DNA of 64,000 bases from DASRHY01 sp035650275 (GCA_035650275.1 DASRHY010000067.1:62001-126000), one strand, 5' to 3'; numbered from the stretch's first letter, positions 8,913 to 16,987 are shown. Notes: generated from the letters alone by a model not told the origin. Program-made: numbers and translations.

Positions 8913-8960
8913 ATGAACCACCATGAGCGGGCATCGACGCGAGAGGGCGGGCGCCCATGA
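8913..8960 (+). CDS. Putative 15-residue leader peptide coupled to ABC operon
   Basis: An AAGGAG ribosome-binding site (8900-8905) lies 7 nt before an ATG that opens a 15-codon frame, MNHHERASTREGGRP. Its TGA stop overlaps the ATG of the ABC ATPase (ATGA at 8957-8960). The ATPase ATG has no good ribosome-binding site of its own beyond GAGGGCGGG, so translation may reach it by reinitiation from this leader. The gene is too small for homology support. A TAGCGT -10-like box at 8872-8877 would start a transcript about 29 nt before the leader. Confidence 0.5.
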   Translation: MNHHERASTREGGRP

Positions 8961-9853
8961 TCACGATCGATTCCCTGTCCAAGAAGTACCGCTCGACCAC
9001 CGTCGTCGACGACATCAGCTTTGTTGCGCCAGCGGGCCGGGTGACGGGCTTCCTGGGTCCGAACGGGGCCGGCAAGTCCACCTCCATGCGGATGATGGTC
9101 GGCCTCACCGCACCCACCTCGGGAAGTGCCACCATCTCCGGTCGCAGGTTCGCGGACCTACCCAACCCAGGGGTGGAGGTCGGGGTGATGCTCGACGCTT
9201 CCGCCCAGCATCGCGGCCGCACCGGTCGCGAGATCCTCACCATCGCCCAGCAGATGATGGGCCTCCACAGCCGTCGCGTCGCCGAGATGCTCGAGCTGGT
9301 CAGCCTCACCGAAACCGAGGCCAACCGTCGGGTGGGCAACTACTCGCTGGGGATGCGCCAGCGACTCGGCATCGCCACCGCGCTGATCGGCGACCCGGCC
9401 GTGCTGATCCTCGACGAACCCGCGAACGGGCTCGACCCCGCCGGCATCCGGTGGATGCGGGACCTGCTCCGCGACTACGCGGACCGGGGAGGAACCGTTC
9501 TGCTGTCCTCGCACCTGCTCCGGGAGATCGAGGTCATCGCCGATGACATCGTCATGATCGGCAACGGCAGGATCGTCTCGCAGGGCTCCAAGACGGAGCT
9601 CCTGCAGGCCGCCGGCACCGTCGTGCGCGCGGCCGACATGCACGCCCTGCGGCGTGCCCTCGACGCATCCGGCGTGGAGACGACCGTGCCCGGTGACGGA
9701 ACGCTCCGCACCGACGCGGACTCGACCCGGGTCGGACGCGTGGCACTGGAGGCGGGTGTGGCTCTCACCGAGCTGCGCACAGCCGACGGCGGACTGGAGG
9801 ACATGTTCCTCGAGCTCACCGCCGACACCCAACGAGAAAGGAAAGTGGCATGA
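8957..9853 (+). CDS. ABC transporter ATP-binding protein
   Basis: This 298-residue exporter ATPase has Walker A GPNGAGKS at residues 34-41, signature NYSLGMRQRL, Walker B LILDEPANGLDP and a switch histidine in LSSHLLREI. The region after about residue 215 is a family-typical C-terminal extension (LLQAAGTVVRAADMHALRRAL) with no enzymatic motif. The protein is cytoplasmic and works with the permease, whose ATG overlaps its stop (ATGA at 9850). The signature and Walker B blocks are nearly the same as in the ATPase at 4376-5095, so the window carries two related ABC-2 systems of the bacitracin/MutF type. The substrate is unknown. Confidence 0.92.
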   Translation: MITIDSLSKKYRSTTVVDDISFVAPAGRVTGFLGPNGAGKSTSMRMMVGLTAPTSGSATISGRRFADLPNPGVEVGVMLDASAQHRGRTGREILTIAQQMMGLHSRRVAEMLELVSLTETEANRRVGNYSLGMRQRLGIATALIGDPAVLILDEPANGLDPAGIRWMRDLLRDYADRGGTVLLSSHLLREIEVIADDIVMIGNGRIVSQGSKTELLQAAGTVVRAADMHALRRALDASGVETTVPGDGTLRTDADSTRVGRVALEAGVALTELRTADGGLEDMFLELTADTQRERKVA

Positions 9854-10647
9854 CCGCCTTCACCATCGAACCCGTCCGCGAACAGCGTGCCGAGGTGCGT
9901 CACGTGCCTCTCTCGCGAGTCGTCAACGTCGAGCTGCGCAAGATGTTCGACACCCGTACCGGCTTCTGGCTGATGTCGAGCATCGTGATCACCGGCCTCC
10001 TGACCATGGTCGCGACGATCGCATTCGCCCCCGATGCGGACCTCACCTACTACACCTTCGCCAAGGCGATCGGATTCCCGATGACGGTCGTCCTGCCGAT
10101 GATCGCCATCTTGTCGATCACCGGCGAGTGGAGCCAACGCAGCGGTCTGACCACGTTCACGCTGGTTCCGCACCGAAGCCGGATCATCCGGGCCAAGGCG
10201 ATCTCGTCGGTTGCCGTGGGAGTCGCGGCGATGCTGTTCGCCTTCGTCATCGGGGCGATCGGCAACCTGGTGGGAACCGCGATCGCCGGCATCACGCCTG
10301 TGTGGGACGTGTCGTTCGCAGAGGGTGCGAACATCGTGCTCGGCAGCCTCCTCTGTCTGCTGACCGGCACGATGCTGGGCATGCTGATCCGCAGCTCGGC
10401 TGGGGCACTCGTGGCCTACTTCGTCTACGCGCTCCTGCTGCCCACCGTCGCCGGCATCCTGGCGTCCAGCCAGGAATGGTTCCGGGACCTGCAGCCCTGG
10501 GTTGACCTCAACTACGCCCAGGCCGCCCTGTTCAACGGCTCCCTGACCGGTGAGCAGTGGGCAAATCTCGCGGTCACAGCGGCGACGTGGCTCGTCCTGC
10601 CCGCCGTGGTCGGCCTACGGCTGGTCATGAAGTCTGAGGTCAAGTAG
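9850..10647 (+). CDS. ABC-2 type transporter permease
   Basis: This is a 265-residue permease with about six membrane segments (first near residues 43-65, last near 240-258). A cytoplasmic N-terminal tail of about 40 residues contains RVVNVELRKMFDTRTGFW, a motif seen ahead of the first helix in many ABC-2 permeases. The loop GEWSQRSGLTTFTLVPHR corresponds to the loop in the permease at 3627-4379. It is translationally coupled to the ATPase and ends the operon, with a strong hairpin 43 bp after its stop. The pair should export a hydrophobic or peptide substrate that sequence does not reveal. Confidence 0.88.
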   Translation: MTAFTIEPVREQRAEVRHVPLSRVVNVELRKMFDTRTGFWLMSSIVITGLLTMVATIAFAPDADLTYYTFAKAIGFPMTVVLPMIAILSITGEWSQRSGLTTFTLVPHRSRIIRAKAISSVAVGVAAMLFAFVIGAIGNLVGTAIAGITPVWDVSFAEGANIVLGSLLCLLTGTMLGMLIRSSAGALVAYFVYALLLPTVAGILASSQEWFRDLQPWVDLNYAQAALFNGSLTGEQWANLAVTAATWLVLPAVVGLRLVMKSEVK

Positions 10648-10689
10648 CCGACCGAGGTGGTTCGACACGGGCGGCGCGTTCACCGAGCC

Positions 10690-10725
10690 AGAGGCCCTGG
10701 TGCTCATCGGAGCACCAGGGCCTCT
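10690..10725. terminator. Strong bidirectional terminator hairpin
   Basis: AGAGGCCCTGGTGCT (10690-10704) is perfectly complementary to AGCACCAGGGCCTCT (10711-10725), with a 6-nt loop CATCGG. The 15-bp stem stands between the end of the ABC operon and the convergent HNH gene, so it should stop transcription from both sides. No U-tract follows. Confidence 0.85.
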
Positions 10726-10741
10726 GCGAGTCCAGGACAGC

Positions 10742-11113
10742 TCACCATCGTGGAGAGTTCGCAACCTCGGCCTCCAGGCTCATTGCCGTCCGGACCTCGA
10801 GGTGGCGCAACAGGAAGGCCCGCTCGTCGAGCCGCTTTCGCCTGAGCCAGCCGGTGACCTCCTCGTTGCACTTGCTGGTGTTGCATGCGCGGCAGGCCGG
10901 CACGACGTTGTCGAGCGTGTATCGCCCGCCCCGCGAGATGGCGAGTACGCAGTCGCGCTGCAGCGGCTGGTCGGTCGCACCGCAGTACGCGCACCCACCC
11001 CAAGCAGCTTGGAGTGCCGTCCACTGCTCATCGCTCAGGTCGTGCTCGACGCGATCCATGCGGCGTTTGCGTCGGCGGGCGGCGCGAGCCTTCCGACTAC
11101 GATTGACCGCCAT
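10742..11113 (-). CDS. HNH-fold nuclease-like protein
   Basis: This 123-residue basic protein has an Arg/Lys-rich N-terminus (RSRKARAARRRKRR). An HNH zinc fold carries two Cys pairs, CAYC and CRAC (the latter in VVPACRACNTSK), around the core RDCVLAISRGGRYTLDN. The position where HNH nucleases usually have the first catalytic His (DH) is DC here, while the Asn and the C-terminal part of the motif are intact. It may therefore be a divergent or inactive nuclease, or use another residue. The C-terminal tail EVTGWLRRKRLDERAFLLRH looks family-specific. It is a single gene, facing away from the DUF3099 gene and towards the shared terminator; no restriction or phage partner is nearby. Confidence 0.75.
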   Translation of the reverse strand: MAVNRSRKARAARRRKRRMDRVEHDLSDEQWTALQAAWGGCAYCGATDQPLQRDCVLAISRGGRYTLDNVVPACRACNTSKCNEEVTGWLRRKRLDERAFLLRHLEVRTAMSLEAEVANSPRW

Positions 11114-11209
11114 TCGAACAGCGTACGCAGCGCACTACCGGATCTGGCGCTCTCTGAGATCAAGGGCGCGCCGGGCCGCGCTGCGGGTGACGCGAGCTAG
11201 CGTGGACGG

Positions 11210-11386
11210 GTGGGCCGGCGAACGCGGATCTACGTCGTGATGATGACGGCGTGCCTACTGCTGATCGCGCTCGCTTGGAATGTGGTGCGGCTGTTCTCGA
11301 TACCTGCGGCAATCGTGATGAGCATCGTCGCCGCGGTCCTCCTTCCGGCCGCCGTGATCCTCGCCAACGCCGGCCATGACGGTTAG
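11210..11386 (+). CDS. DUF3099-like small membrane protein
   Basis: This is a 58-residue protein with an Arg-rich start (VGRRTRIYVV) and two hydrophobic segments (about residues 8-27 and 31-52) split by a short turn, VVRLFSIP. That architecture and spacing match DUF3099 proteins of actinomycetes, whose function is unknown. The start is fixed: an in-frame TAG lies at 11198-11200 and GTG at 11210 is the first start codon after it. A TAGCGT -10-like box (11198-11203) ends 6 nt before the GTG, so the mRNA is probably leaderless. The gene diverges from the HNH gene. Confidence 0.7.
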   Translation: MGRRTRIYVVMMTACLLLIALAWNVVRLFSIPAAIVMSIVAAVLLPAAVILANAGHDG

Positions 11387-11507
11387 CCGAGCGGGCGGGA
11401 CGCGGCCCTACACAGATCCACCCAGGCGCAGCCTCGGCGGGATGTGCACGTTCCCCGACGCGGGCCACCGGTCCACGCCATAGCATCGATTGTCGAAAGG
11501 GGGCGAG

Positions 11508-11987
11508 ATGGTTGCTTCAATCGCACCGTTCGCCGTGCGGTCCGGCGCGGGTACTCCGCTGGAGACCCCCACAGGTGACTCGGTGTGCGTCATGGCGCAC
11601 ACCGGGAATACCAACGGTTCGTTGAGCGTGCTCGAGCTGGTGATCCAACCGAAGTCGGGACCGGCCCTGCACTTGCATCATCGTGAGGACGAGCTGTGGT
11701 ACGTCCTCGAGGGCGACTTCAGATTCAAGGCGGGTGATGCTCTGTTCCGGGTGTCGACGGGCGGCATGGCGTTCGGCCCGCGCGGCACGCCGCACTGCTT
11801 CCAGAATGTCGGCGACGCGCCAGGTCGGTTGTTGATCGTCACGACGCCGTCGGGAGTGGAACGTTTCTTCGAGGAGTACGCCGAGCTGCTGCCGGGACCG
11901 GTGGATCCTTCGATGCTCTCCGCCGTCGGGCTCGCACATGGGGTCGAGTTCGTCGGTCCGCCGGTCGGGGTTTCTGATCCGCTCTAG
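11508..11987 (+). CDS. Cupin-domain protein
   Basis: This 159-residue single-domain cupin shows the beta-barrel metal motifs: HLHHREDELWYVLEG (cupin motif 1 with His/His/Glu ligands) and FGPRGTPHCFQNVGD (motif 2 with His). It is probably a metal-binding sugar isomerase, dioxygenase or storage-type cupin; nothing identifies a substrate. The ATG at 11508 is preferred over an earlier in-frame start because GAAAGGGGG (11495-11503) is well placed before it. A TAGCAT box (11481-11486) may be its -10. No operon partner is evident; the next gene starts 149 bp later. Confidence 0.82.
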   Translation: MVASIAPFAVRSGAGTPLETPTGDSVCVMAHTGNTNGSLSVLELVIQPKSGPALHLHHREDELWYVLEGDFRFKAGDALFRVSTGGMAFGPRGTPHCFQNVGDAPGRLLIVTTPSGVERFFEEYAELLPGPVDPSMLSAVGLAHGVEFVGPPVGVSDPL

Positions 11988-12136
11988 GGCCCTCCGGGCT
12001 GTCGTGCGGTAAGGCTCATGCGGCGCGTCACGAACGACATGTCATGATCCCAGCCGGTCAGACGCCCCCTACGTCCCCACGGCCCGGACGCGGCTCCCGG
12101 ACGCAGAACGTCCGCGTTGAGGTCTACGGTGGCGCC

Positions 12137-12694
12137 ATGACCGACAGCGACTACCCGTGGGAACCGCCGCTCGCCGGCACCGAGGCCGAGCACCTCGTCG
12201 GTGCGCTCGACCGGCTGCGCATGACGTTCCGGTGGAAGGCCGACGACCTCGACGCGGCCGGGCTGCAGACCCGTATCGGTGCGTCCTCCTTGACGCTCGG
12301 CGGTCTGCTCAAGCATCTCGCCGCCGTCGAGGACTACTGCTTCACGACCAAGCTGCGCGGTGAGCCGATCGGCGCTCCGTGGGATACCACCGGCTGGGAC
12401 GGCAGCAACGACTGGGAGTTCTCCTCGGCCGCGGAGGACAGTCCGGACGAGCTGTACGCACTCTGGGACGGCGCCGTCGAGCGGTCCCGCGCGCGGCTCG
12501 ACGCGGCCCTGGCCGACGGCGGGCTCGACCAGCTCGCCCATGTCTCCGGACCCGACGGCCGCCATGCCAGCCTGCGCCGGCTCGTCTGCGACCTGATCGA
12601 GGAGTACGGCCGGCACACCGGGCATGCCGACCTGCTCCGCGAGGCCGTGGACGGACGGGTCGGCGAGGACCCTCCAGCGGGGTGGCACGCGTAA
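12137..12694 (+). CDS. DinB-like / DUF664 family protein
   Basis: This 185-residue protein resembles the DinB four-helix-bundle superfamily (mycothiol- or bacillithiol-dependent enzymes and metal-binding proteins of unknown role). The helix LTLGGLLKHLAAVEDYCF and the C-terminal LVCDLIEEYGRHTGHADLLRE carry the expected His residues of the metal site. The start ATG at 12137 has TACGGT (12124-12129) 7 nt before it, consistent with leaderless transcription; the frame extends upstream without similarity. The gene ends four bases from the stop codon of the convergent kinase gene. A thiol-transfer role is only a family-level expectation. Confidence 0.75.
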   Translation: MTDSDYPWEPPLAGTEAEHLVGALDRLRMTFRWKADDLDAAGLQTRIGASSLTLGGLLKHLAAVEDYCFTTKLRGEPIGAPWDTTGWDGSNDWEFSSAAEDSPDELYALWDGAVERSRARLDAALADGGLDQLAHVSGPDGRHASLRRLVCDLIEEYGRHTGHADLLREAVDGRVGEDPPAGWHA

Positions 12695-12698
12695 CGGA

Positions 12699-13502
12699 TC
12701 AGCCCCACGAGAGCGCGTCCAGCAGCTGGTAGCGGCGCAGCCGGTCGGGGTCGGGGTCGGCCAGGCCGTACGCCCGCAGGACGACACCGGCGTCGGTGGG
12801 CGAGAACTGCGGGTCATCCCCCGAGCCGAGGTTCGCCGCTATCACCGACAGGTCGAGGTAGCGGTCGGCGACGCCGAGGCGCCCGAGGTCGATCAGGCCG
12901 ACGCATTCGAAGGTCTCCGGGTCCACCAGGAAGTTCGGTAGGCAGGCGTCGCCGTGGCAGACCACCCGGTCGGCCTGCTCCAGCCGTTGCAGGCGATCCC
13001 GCTGGACCTGCAGCGAGGCCAGCAGCTCGACCGGTGGCGTCTGCCGGTCGCTGGGATGCAGGTAGTCGGGGTTGACCGCGCCACGACGTACGACCTCCTC
13101 GGCGACCGGCAGCGTGACCGACAGGCCCCGGTCGAACGGGCAGATCTCGACCGGGATCGCGTGCAGCCGGCGGACCAGCCGGGCCAGCGACTTCAGCAGT
13201 GCCGGAACGGCGGCGGCGGGTACGGCGTTCGCCCGGATGCCGTCGACGGCCGTGCTGACCAGGCATGCGCCGTCGTCGTTCTCGTGCCACTCGACGACCT
13301 CGGGACACGGCAGCTCGGTCCGCGCGAGCCAGGCGATGCGGTCGCGTTCGTCGCGCAGGTCACGGACCGAGGCGGAGCACTTCGCGTACGCCGCGCCGTC
13401 GCCGCGGCGGAAGACCGCGGCGCCCGACTCGCCGACGACCACCGGCTCCCAGGAGACACCGGCCGGCAGCAGTCTGGTGGGATCAGTAGGAACCGGTTTC
13501 AC
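12699..13502 (-). CDS. Aminoglycoside 3'-phosphotransferase-like kinase
   Basis: This is a 267-residue kinase-fold phosphotransferase. The catalytic loop reads VVCHGDACLPNFL, with Asp as base and Asn for metal, and the metal-binding loop reads GLIDLGRLGVADRYLDLS. This form is characteristic of the APH(3') family rather than of general APH proteins. A lysine of the nucleotide site lies in AAYAKCSAS. Family members phosphorylate the 3'-OH of kanamycin-type aminoglycosides; activity here is untested and another hydroxyl substrate is possible. The GTG at 13502 gives the usual family length and lies 17 bp after the methyltransferase stop, so the two form an operon. Alternative upstream starts would run into the methyltransferase gene. 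Confidence 0.8.
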   Translation of the reverse strand: MKPVPTDPTRLLPAGVSWEPVVVGESGAAVFRRGDGAAYAKCSASVRDLRDERDRIAWLARTELPCPEVVEWHENDDGACLVSTAVDGIRANAVPAAAVPALLKSLARLVRRLHAIPVEICPFDRGLSVTLPVAEEVVRRGAVNPDYLHPSDRQTPPVELLASLQVQRDRLQRLEQADRVVCHGDACLPNFLVDPETFECVGLIDLGRLGVADRYLDLSVIAANLGSGDDPQFSPTDAGVVLRAYGLADPDPDRLRRYQLLDALSWG

Positions 13503-13519
13503 CGTTGGCAGGTTCTCGA

Positions 13520-14278
13520 TCAGACCCGGGCCAGTACGTTCCACGCGGACGCGGTCACCTCGAACGGTGCCGGCGGCATCAGCTCCGCGCACCGCGCCCG
13601 CAGCGCCTGACGACCGGCTTCGTCCAGCTGCCCGACGTGTACGCCAGCGGGAGCGACGCCCAGCGTGTACGGCTTCCACCAGTCGTCGAACGACGCGAAC
13701 CGGACCGTGACGGTCAGCATCCCGGACTCGACGTCCCGTAGTCCCGCGCGGTCGCACAGCTCGGCCAGGTGGCCCTCGCGGGCGCCGGCCAGGCCGGACT
13801 CGTCGTGCACGTCCGGATCGAGGTCGCGCGCCGCCTGCCAGAACGTCGAGAGCGGACCGCCGCCGCCGGCGTGGTCCCACACGCAGGCAGCGATCGTCCC
13901 GCCCGGCCGGGTGACACGGGCCATCTCCCGCAGCCCGGCCACCGGGTCGTCCATGAAGTGCACGACCAGCTGCGCCAGCGCGAGGTCGAACTCGTCGTCC
14001 GGGAAGGGCAGCATCTCCGCCACACCGGCGTGGACATCGACCGCCGGGAACCGCTCATGCATCGCCGCCACGAACGGCGGTGACGGGTCGATCGCCGAAA
14101 CGGCGTCCGCACCCAGCCGCTCGACCAGCTGCGCGGTGAGCGCACCCGGACCGCAGCCGACGTCCAGTGCCCGCTGGCCCGCCCGTACGCCGGCCGCCTC
14201 CGCGAACGGCACCGCGAGCGGCTCCGAGTACTGGCCCATGAACTTGCCGTACGCATCCGCGGCGACATTGAAGGTCAT
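13520..14278 (-). CDS. Class I SAM-dependent methyltransferase
   Basis: This cytoplasmic methyltransferase has 252 residues. The SAM-binding glycine motif LDVGCGPGA lies at about residues 38-46. An acidic residue at the end of strand 2 (SAIDPSPPF) and the motif AEMLPFPDDEFDLALAQLV with GGTIAACVWD support a UbiE/type-11 fold. The methyl acceptor is unknown. It is the first gene of a two-gene unit with the APH(3')-like kinase, so a joint role in antibiotic self-protection or modification is possible, though this could equally be accidental clustering. The region between its start and the next upstream gene (97 bp) holds no recognisable element. Confidence 0.85.
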   Translation of the reverse strand: MTFNVAADAYGKFMGQYSEPLAVPFAEAAGVRAGQRALDVGCGPGALTAQLVERLGADAVSAIDPSPPFVAAMHERFPAVDVHAGVAEMLPFPDDEFDLALAQLVVHFMDDPVAGLREMARVTRPGGTIAACVWDHAGGGGPLSTFWQAARDLDPDVHDESGLAGAREGHLAELCDRAGLRDVESGMLTVTVRFASFDDWWKPYTLGVAPAGVHVGQLDEAGRQALRARCAELMPPAPFEVTASAWNVLARV

Positions 14279-14375
14279 GCCCGGAATCTATCTCCCGAGG
14301 TGCGTGCACCCGTGCTGAAGGACCATGCGCGGATGGGCAAGGTGTACGTCGACGAGGACGGCGTCAGCTCGCGGG

Positions 14376-14750
14376 TCAGCCGCCGTCGCGCCGGTGCACC
14401 CAGTCGTAGATCAGCCGGGCATCCGCCTCCGGCTCCAGCTGGCTGAACTCGAGCGACTCGTCCTCGTGCACGAACACGACCGACCGGCCGTTCGTGCGGG
14501 CGATCCACTGGCTGACGACGTCGAGCAGTGCGGCCAGCAACGGCTCCGTCTGCGGCACGCTGACGATCATCCCGCTGGTCGCCGGCGCGTCGACCGCCAA
14601 CGTCCCGTCCGGGGCGACACCGGCGTGCGCCGGGCGCACGTTGGCAACGTTGAGCGCGAGCAGCTCCTCGCGCAGCATGCCGGTCAAGACCTCGAGCTGT
14701 TCGGGCGTCGCGCCCGGCTCGCGGATCGACAGGGTCACGTCCGTGTCCAT
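14376..14750 (-). CDS. Small protein resembling effector-associated component EACC1
   Basis: This 124-residue protein has no catalytic motif. Its plan is an N-terminal beta strand (DTDVTLSIREPG), a helix LEVLTGMLREELLAL, a glycine/alanine-rich middle, a helix PLLAALLDVVSQWIA and a final strand SVVFVHEDESLEF. This matches the short EACC1-type proteins that accompany predicted conflict effectors in actinomycetes; the match is from memory of the pattern and is tentative. The usual neighbouring effector (caspase-like, trypsin, TIR) is absent. The ATG at 14750 is preferred over one 12 nt upstream because GGAGGTGGGG directly precedes it. Confidence 0.5.
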   Translation of the reverse strand: MDTDVTLSIREPGATPEQLEVLTGMLREELLALNVANVRPAHAGVAPDGTLAVDAPATSGMIVSVPQTEPLLAALLDVVSQWIARTNGRSVVFVHEDESLEFSQLEPEADARLIYDWVHRRDGG

Positions 14751-14851
14751 CCCCACCTCCATCGCTCCGTATTGTGCTCCTCGATCGCGGAATCGAGAAG
14801 CAGTGGCGTGGCGTGGCTGCCGCGCGCTGCGGAACCCGGCGGGAGGGCGTC

Positions 14852-16987
14852 GTGGCAGCAGCCGAATCCGGGCCGGTCGAGCCGGCGGACAGCCACTTCC
14901 TGGCGTCCGTTCCCGAGCTCGCCGCCGTCGACTCGGCGGACAGGATGCTGGGCGACGACCTGCTGCTGCAGCTGTTCGACTCCCAGCTCGGCAGCCGGCA
15001 CCTCGACCTGGCAGCCCGCCGGCTCCGGGCCGGCGGCATCGGGTACTACACGATCGGCTCCGCCGGCCACGAGAGCAACGCCGCCGTGGCCGCCGCGGTC
15101 CGGCCGACCGACCCGGCGCTGCTGCACTACCGCTCCGGCGGCTTCTACCTGCAGCGCGCGACCCAGGTCCCGGGCAGACGGCCGCTGCACGACGTGCTGC
15201 TCGGCGTCGTCGCCGCCACCGACGAGCCGATCGCGGGCGGCCGGCACAAGGTGTTCGGCCACCACGAGCTCGCGGTGATCCCGCAGACCTCGACGATCGC
15301 CTCGCACCTGCCCCGGGCCCTCGGGGTCGCGTTCTCGCTCGGCCGGGTGAGCAAGCTCGGCGTGCCCTCCGCGTGGCCGGCCGACGCGATCGCGGTGTGC
15401 AGCTTCGGCGACGCGTCGGTCAACCACTCGACCGCCGCCGGCGCGATCAACGCGGCCTGCCACGCGGCGTACCAAGGGTTTCCGATGCCGCTGCTGCTGG
15501 TCTGCGAGGACAACGGCCTCGGGATCAGCGTCCGCACCCCGCCGGGCTGGGTCGAGCGCAGCTACGCCGACCGCGTCGACCTGCCGTACTTCGTTGCCGA
15601 TGGCACCGATCTCGATCAGGTGTACGACGTGGCGTCGCGCGCGGCGGCGTACGTGCGAAGCAGGCGGAAGCCTGTCTTCCTGCACCTGCGCACGGTGCGG
15701 CTGATGGGGCATGCCGGGTCGGACGTGGAGGCGTCGTACCGGGGTCCGGCCGAGATCGCCGACGACCTGGAGCGGGACCCGTTGCTCGGTACCGCCCGGC
15801 TGCTGGTCGGGCGCGGGCTGCTGACCAAGGACGAGGTGCTGGAGCGCTACGAGGCGAAGCGGGCCGAGGTGATGGCGGTCGCGGACGAGGTGGCGGGGCG
15901 GCCGCAGCTGTCGTCGGCGGCGGAGGTGATGGCGCCGATACGGCTGGACCGGCTGCGGCCGGCGCCGGCCCAGTCCCGCGGTGTCGGTCTGACCGTTGCC
16001 CAGGGCATCAACCAGGCCTTGTCCGACGTGCTCGCGACGTACCCGCAGGCGCTGCTGTTCGGCGAGGACGTGGCCCGCAAGGGCGGCGTCTACGGTGTCA
16101 CCCGCGGGTTGCAGAAGCAGTTCGGCGCCGCCCGGGTGTTCGACACGCTGCTCGACGAGCAGTCGATCCTCGGCCTGGCGCTCGGCGCGGGCGTCTCCGG
16201 GCTGCTGCCGATCCCGGAGATCCAGTACCTGGCCTACCTGCACAACGCCGAGGACCAGCTGCGCGGTGAGGCCGCGACGCTGCCGTTCTTCTCCCAGGGC
16301 CGGTACCGCAACCCGATGGTGCTGCGGGTCGCAGGATACGGCTACCAGAAGGGGTTCGGCGGGCACTTCCACAACGACAACGCGGTCGGAGTGCTGCGCG
16401 ATATCCCGGGCATCGTGATCGCCTCCCCGGCCCGGCCGGATGATGCCGCCGCGATGCTGCGAACCTGCGCCGCCCAGGCCATCGCGCAAGGCACCGTCTC
16501 GGTCTTCCTGGAGCCGATCGCGCTCTACCACCAGCGCGACCTGCACGAGCCGGGTGACGAGGGCTGGCTCGCCACCGACGCCGCGGACGTGCCGTTAGGC
16601 AGCGCTCGGACGTACGGCGACGGGACCGATCTGACGATCGTCACGTTCGGGAACGGCCTGCGCCTCAGCCTGCGGGCGGCCCGGCGGCTGGAGCAGCGCG
16701 GACTCGGCCTACGGGTGCTCGACCTGCGCTGGCTCGCGCCGCTGCCGGTGGACGACCTGCTGCGCGAGGCGGCGGCAACCGGGAAGGTGCTGGTCGCCGA
16801 CGAGACCCGGCGTACCGGAGGAGTGTCGGAGGGCGTCGTGACCGCGCTGGTGGACGCCGGGTTCGACGGCCGGATCGCCCGCGTCGCGTCCGAGGACAGC
16901 TTCGTCCCGCTCGGCGACGCCGCCCTGCACGTCCTGGTCTCGCAGCAGCAGATCGAGGACGCGGCCGAGGCGCTGGTCCGGGGTTGA
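14852..16987 (+). CDS. Fused alpha/beta 2-oxoacid dehydrogenase E1 component
   Basis: This is a 711-residue thiamine-diphosphate enzyme in which both E1 halves are fused. The alpha-like half (to about residue 370) has the cofactor motif beginning GDASVNHSTAAG and ending with LVCEDNG. The beta-like half starts near residue 385 (GLTVAQGINQALSDVL) with GEDVARKGGVYGVT, and the transketolase C-terminal domain ends the protein (LRWLAPLPVDDLL). It should decarboxylate a 2-oxoacid, perhaps branched-chain or pyruvate, and pass the acyl group to a lipoyl E2. No E2 or E3 gene is in the window. GTG at 14852 is chosen because GGGAGGG (14841-14847) precedes it; an ATG at 14774 would add 26 residues without similarity. 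Confidence 0.85.
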   Translation: MAAAESGPVEPADSHFLASVPELAAVDSADRMLGDDLLLQLFDSQLGSRHLDLAARRLRAGGIGYYTIGSAGHESNAAVAAAVRPTDPALLHYRSGGFYLQRATQVPGRRPLHDVLLGVVAATDEPIAGGRHKVFGHHELAVIPQTSTIASHLPRALGVAFSLGRVSKLGVPSAWPADAIAVCSFGDASVNHSTAAGAINAACHAAYQGFPMPLLLVCEDNGLGISVRTPPGWVERSYADRVDLPYFVADGTDLDQVYDVASRAAAYVRSRRKPVFLHLRTVRLMGHAGSDVEASYRGPAEIADDLERDPLLGTARLLVGRGLLTKDEVLERYEAKRAEVMAVADEVAGRPQLSSAAEVMAPIRLDRLRPAPAQSRGVGLTVAQGINQALSDVLATYPQALLFGEDVARKGGVYGVTRGLQKQFGAARVFDTLLDEQSILGLALGAGVSGLLPIPEIQYLAYLHNAEDQLRGEAATLPFFSQGRYRNPMVLRVAGYGYQKGFGGHFHNDNAVGVLRDIPGIVIASPARPDDAAAMLRTCAAQAIAQGTVSVFLEPIALYHQRDLHEPGDEGWLATDAADVPLGSARTYGDGTDLTIVTFGNGLRLSLRAARRLEQRGLGLRVLDLRWLAPLPVDDLLREAAATGKVLVADETRRTGGVSEGVVTALVDAGFDGRIARVASEDSFVPLGDAALHVLVSQQQIEDAAEALVRG

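Noticed and set aside
8957..10647. Antibiotic biosynthetic cluster with self-resistance exporters
   Set aside because: Two ABC exporters, an APH-like gene and methyltransferases lie within 11 kb, but there are no biosynthetic core enzymes (PKS, NRPS, lanthipeptide, terpene) anywhere in the window.
10742..11113. Homing endonuclease or restriction element
   Set aside because: There is no intron, intein, methylase or phage gene beside the HNH protein.
14279..14375. Remnant of an effector gene next to the EACC1-like gene
   Set aside because: A short frame with KVYVDEDGV-like sequence exists but is too short and unconvincing to call.
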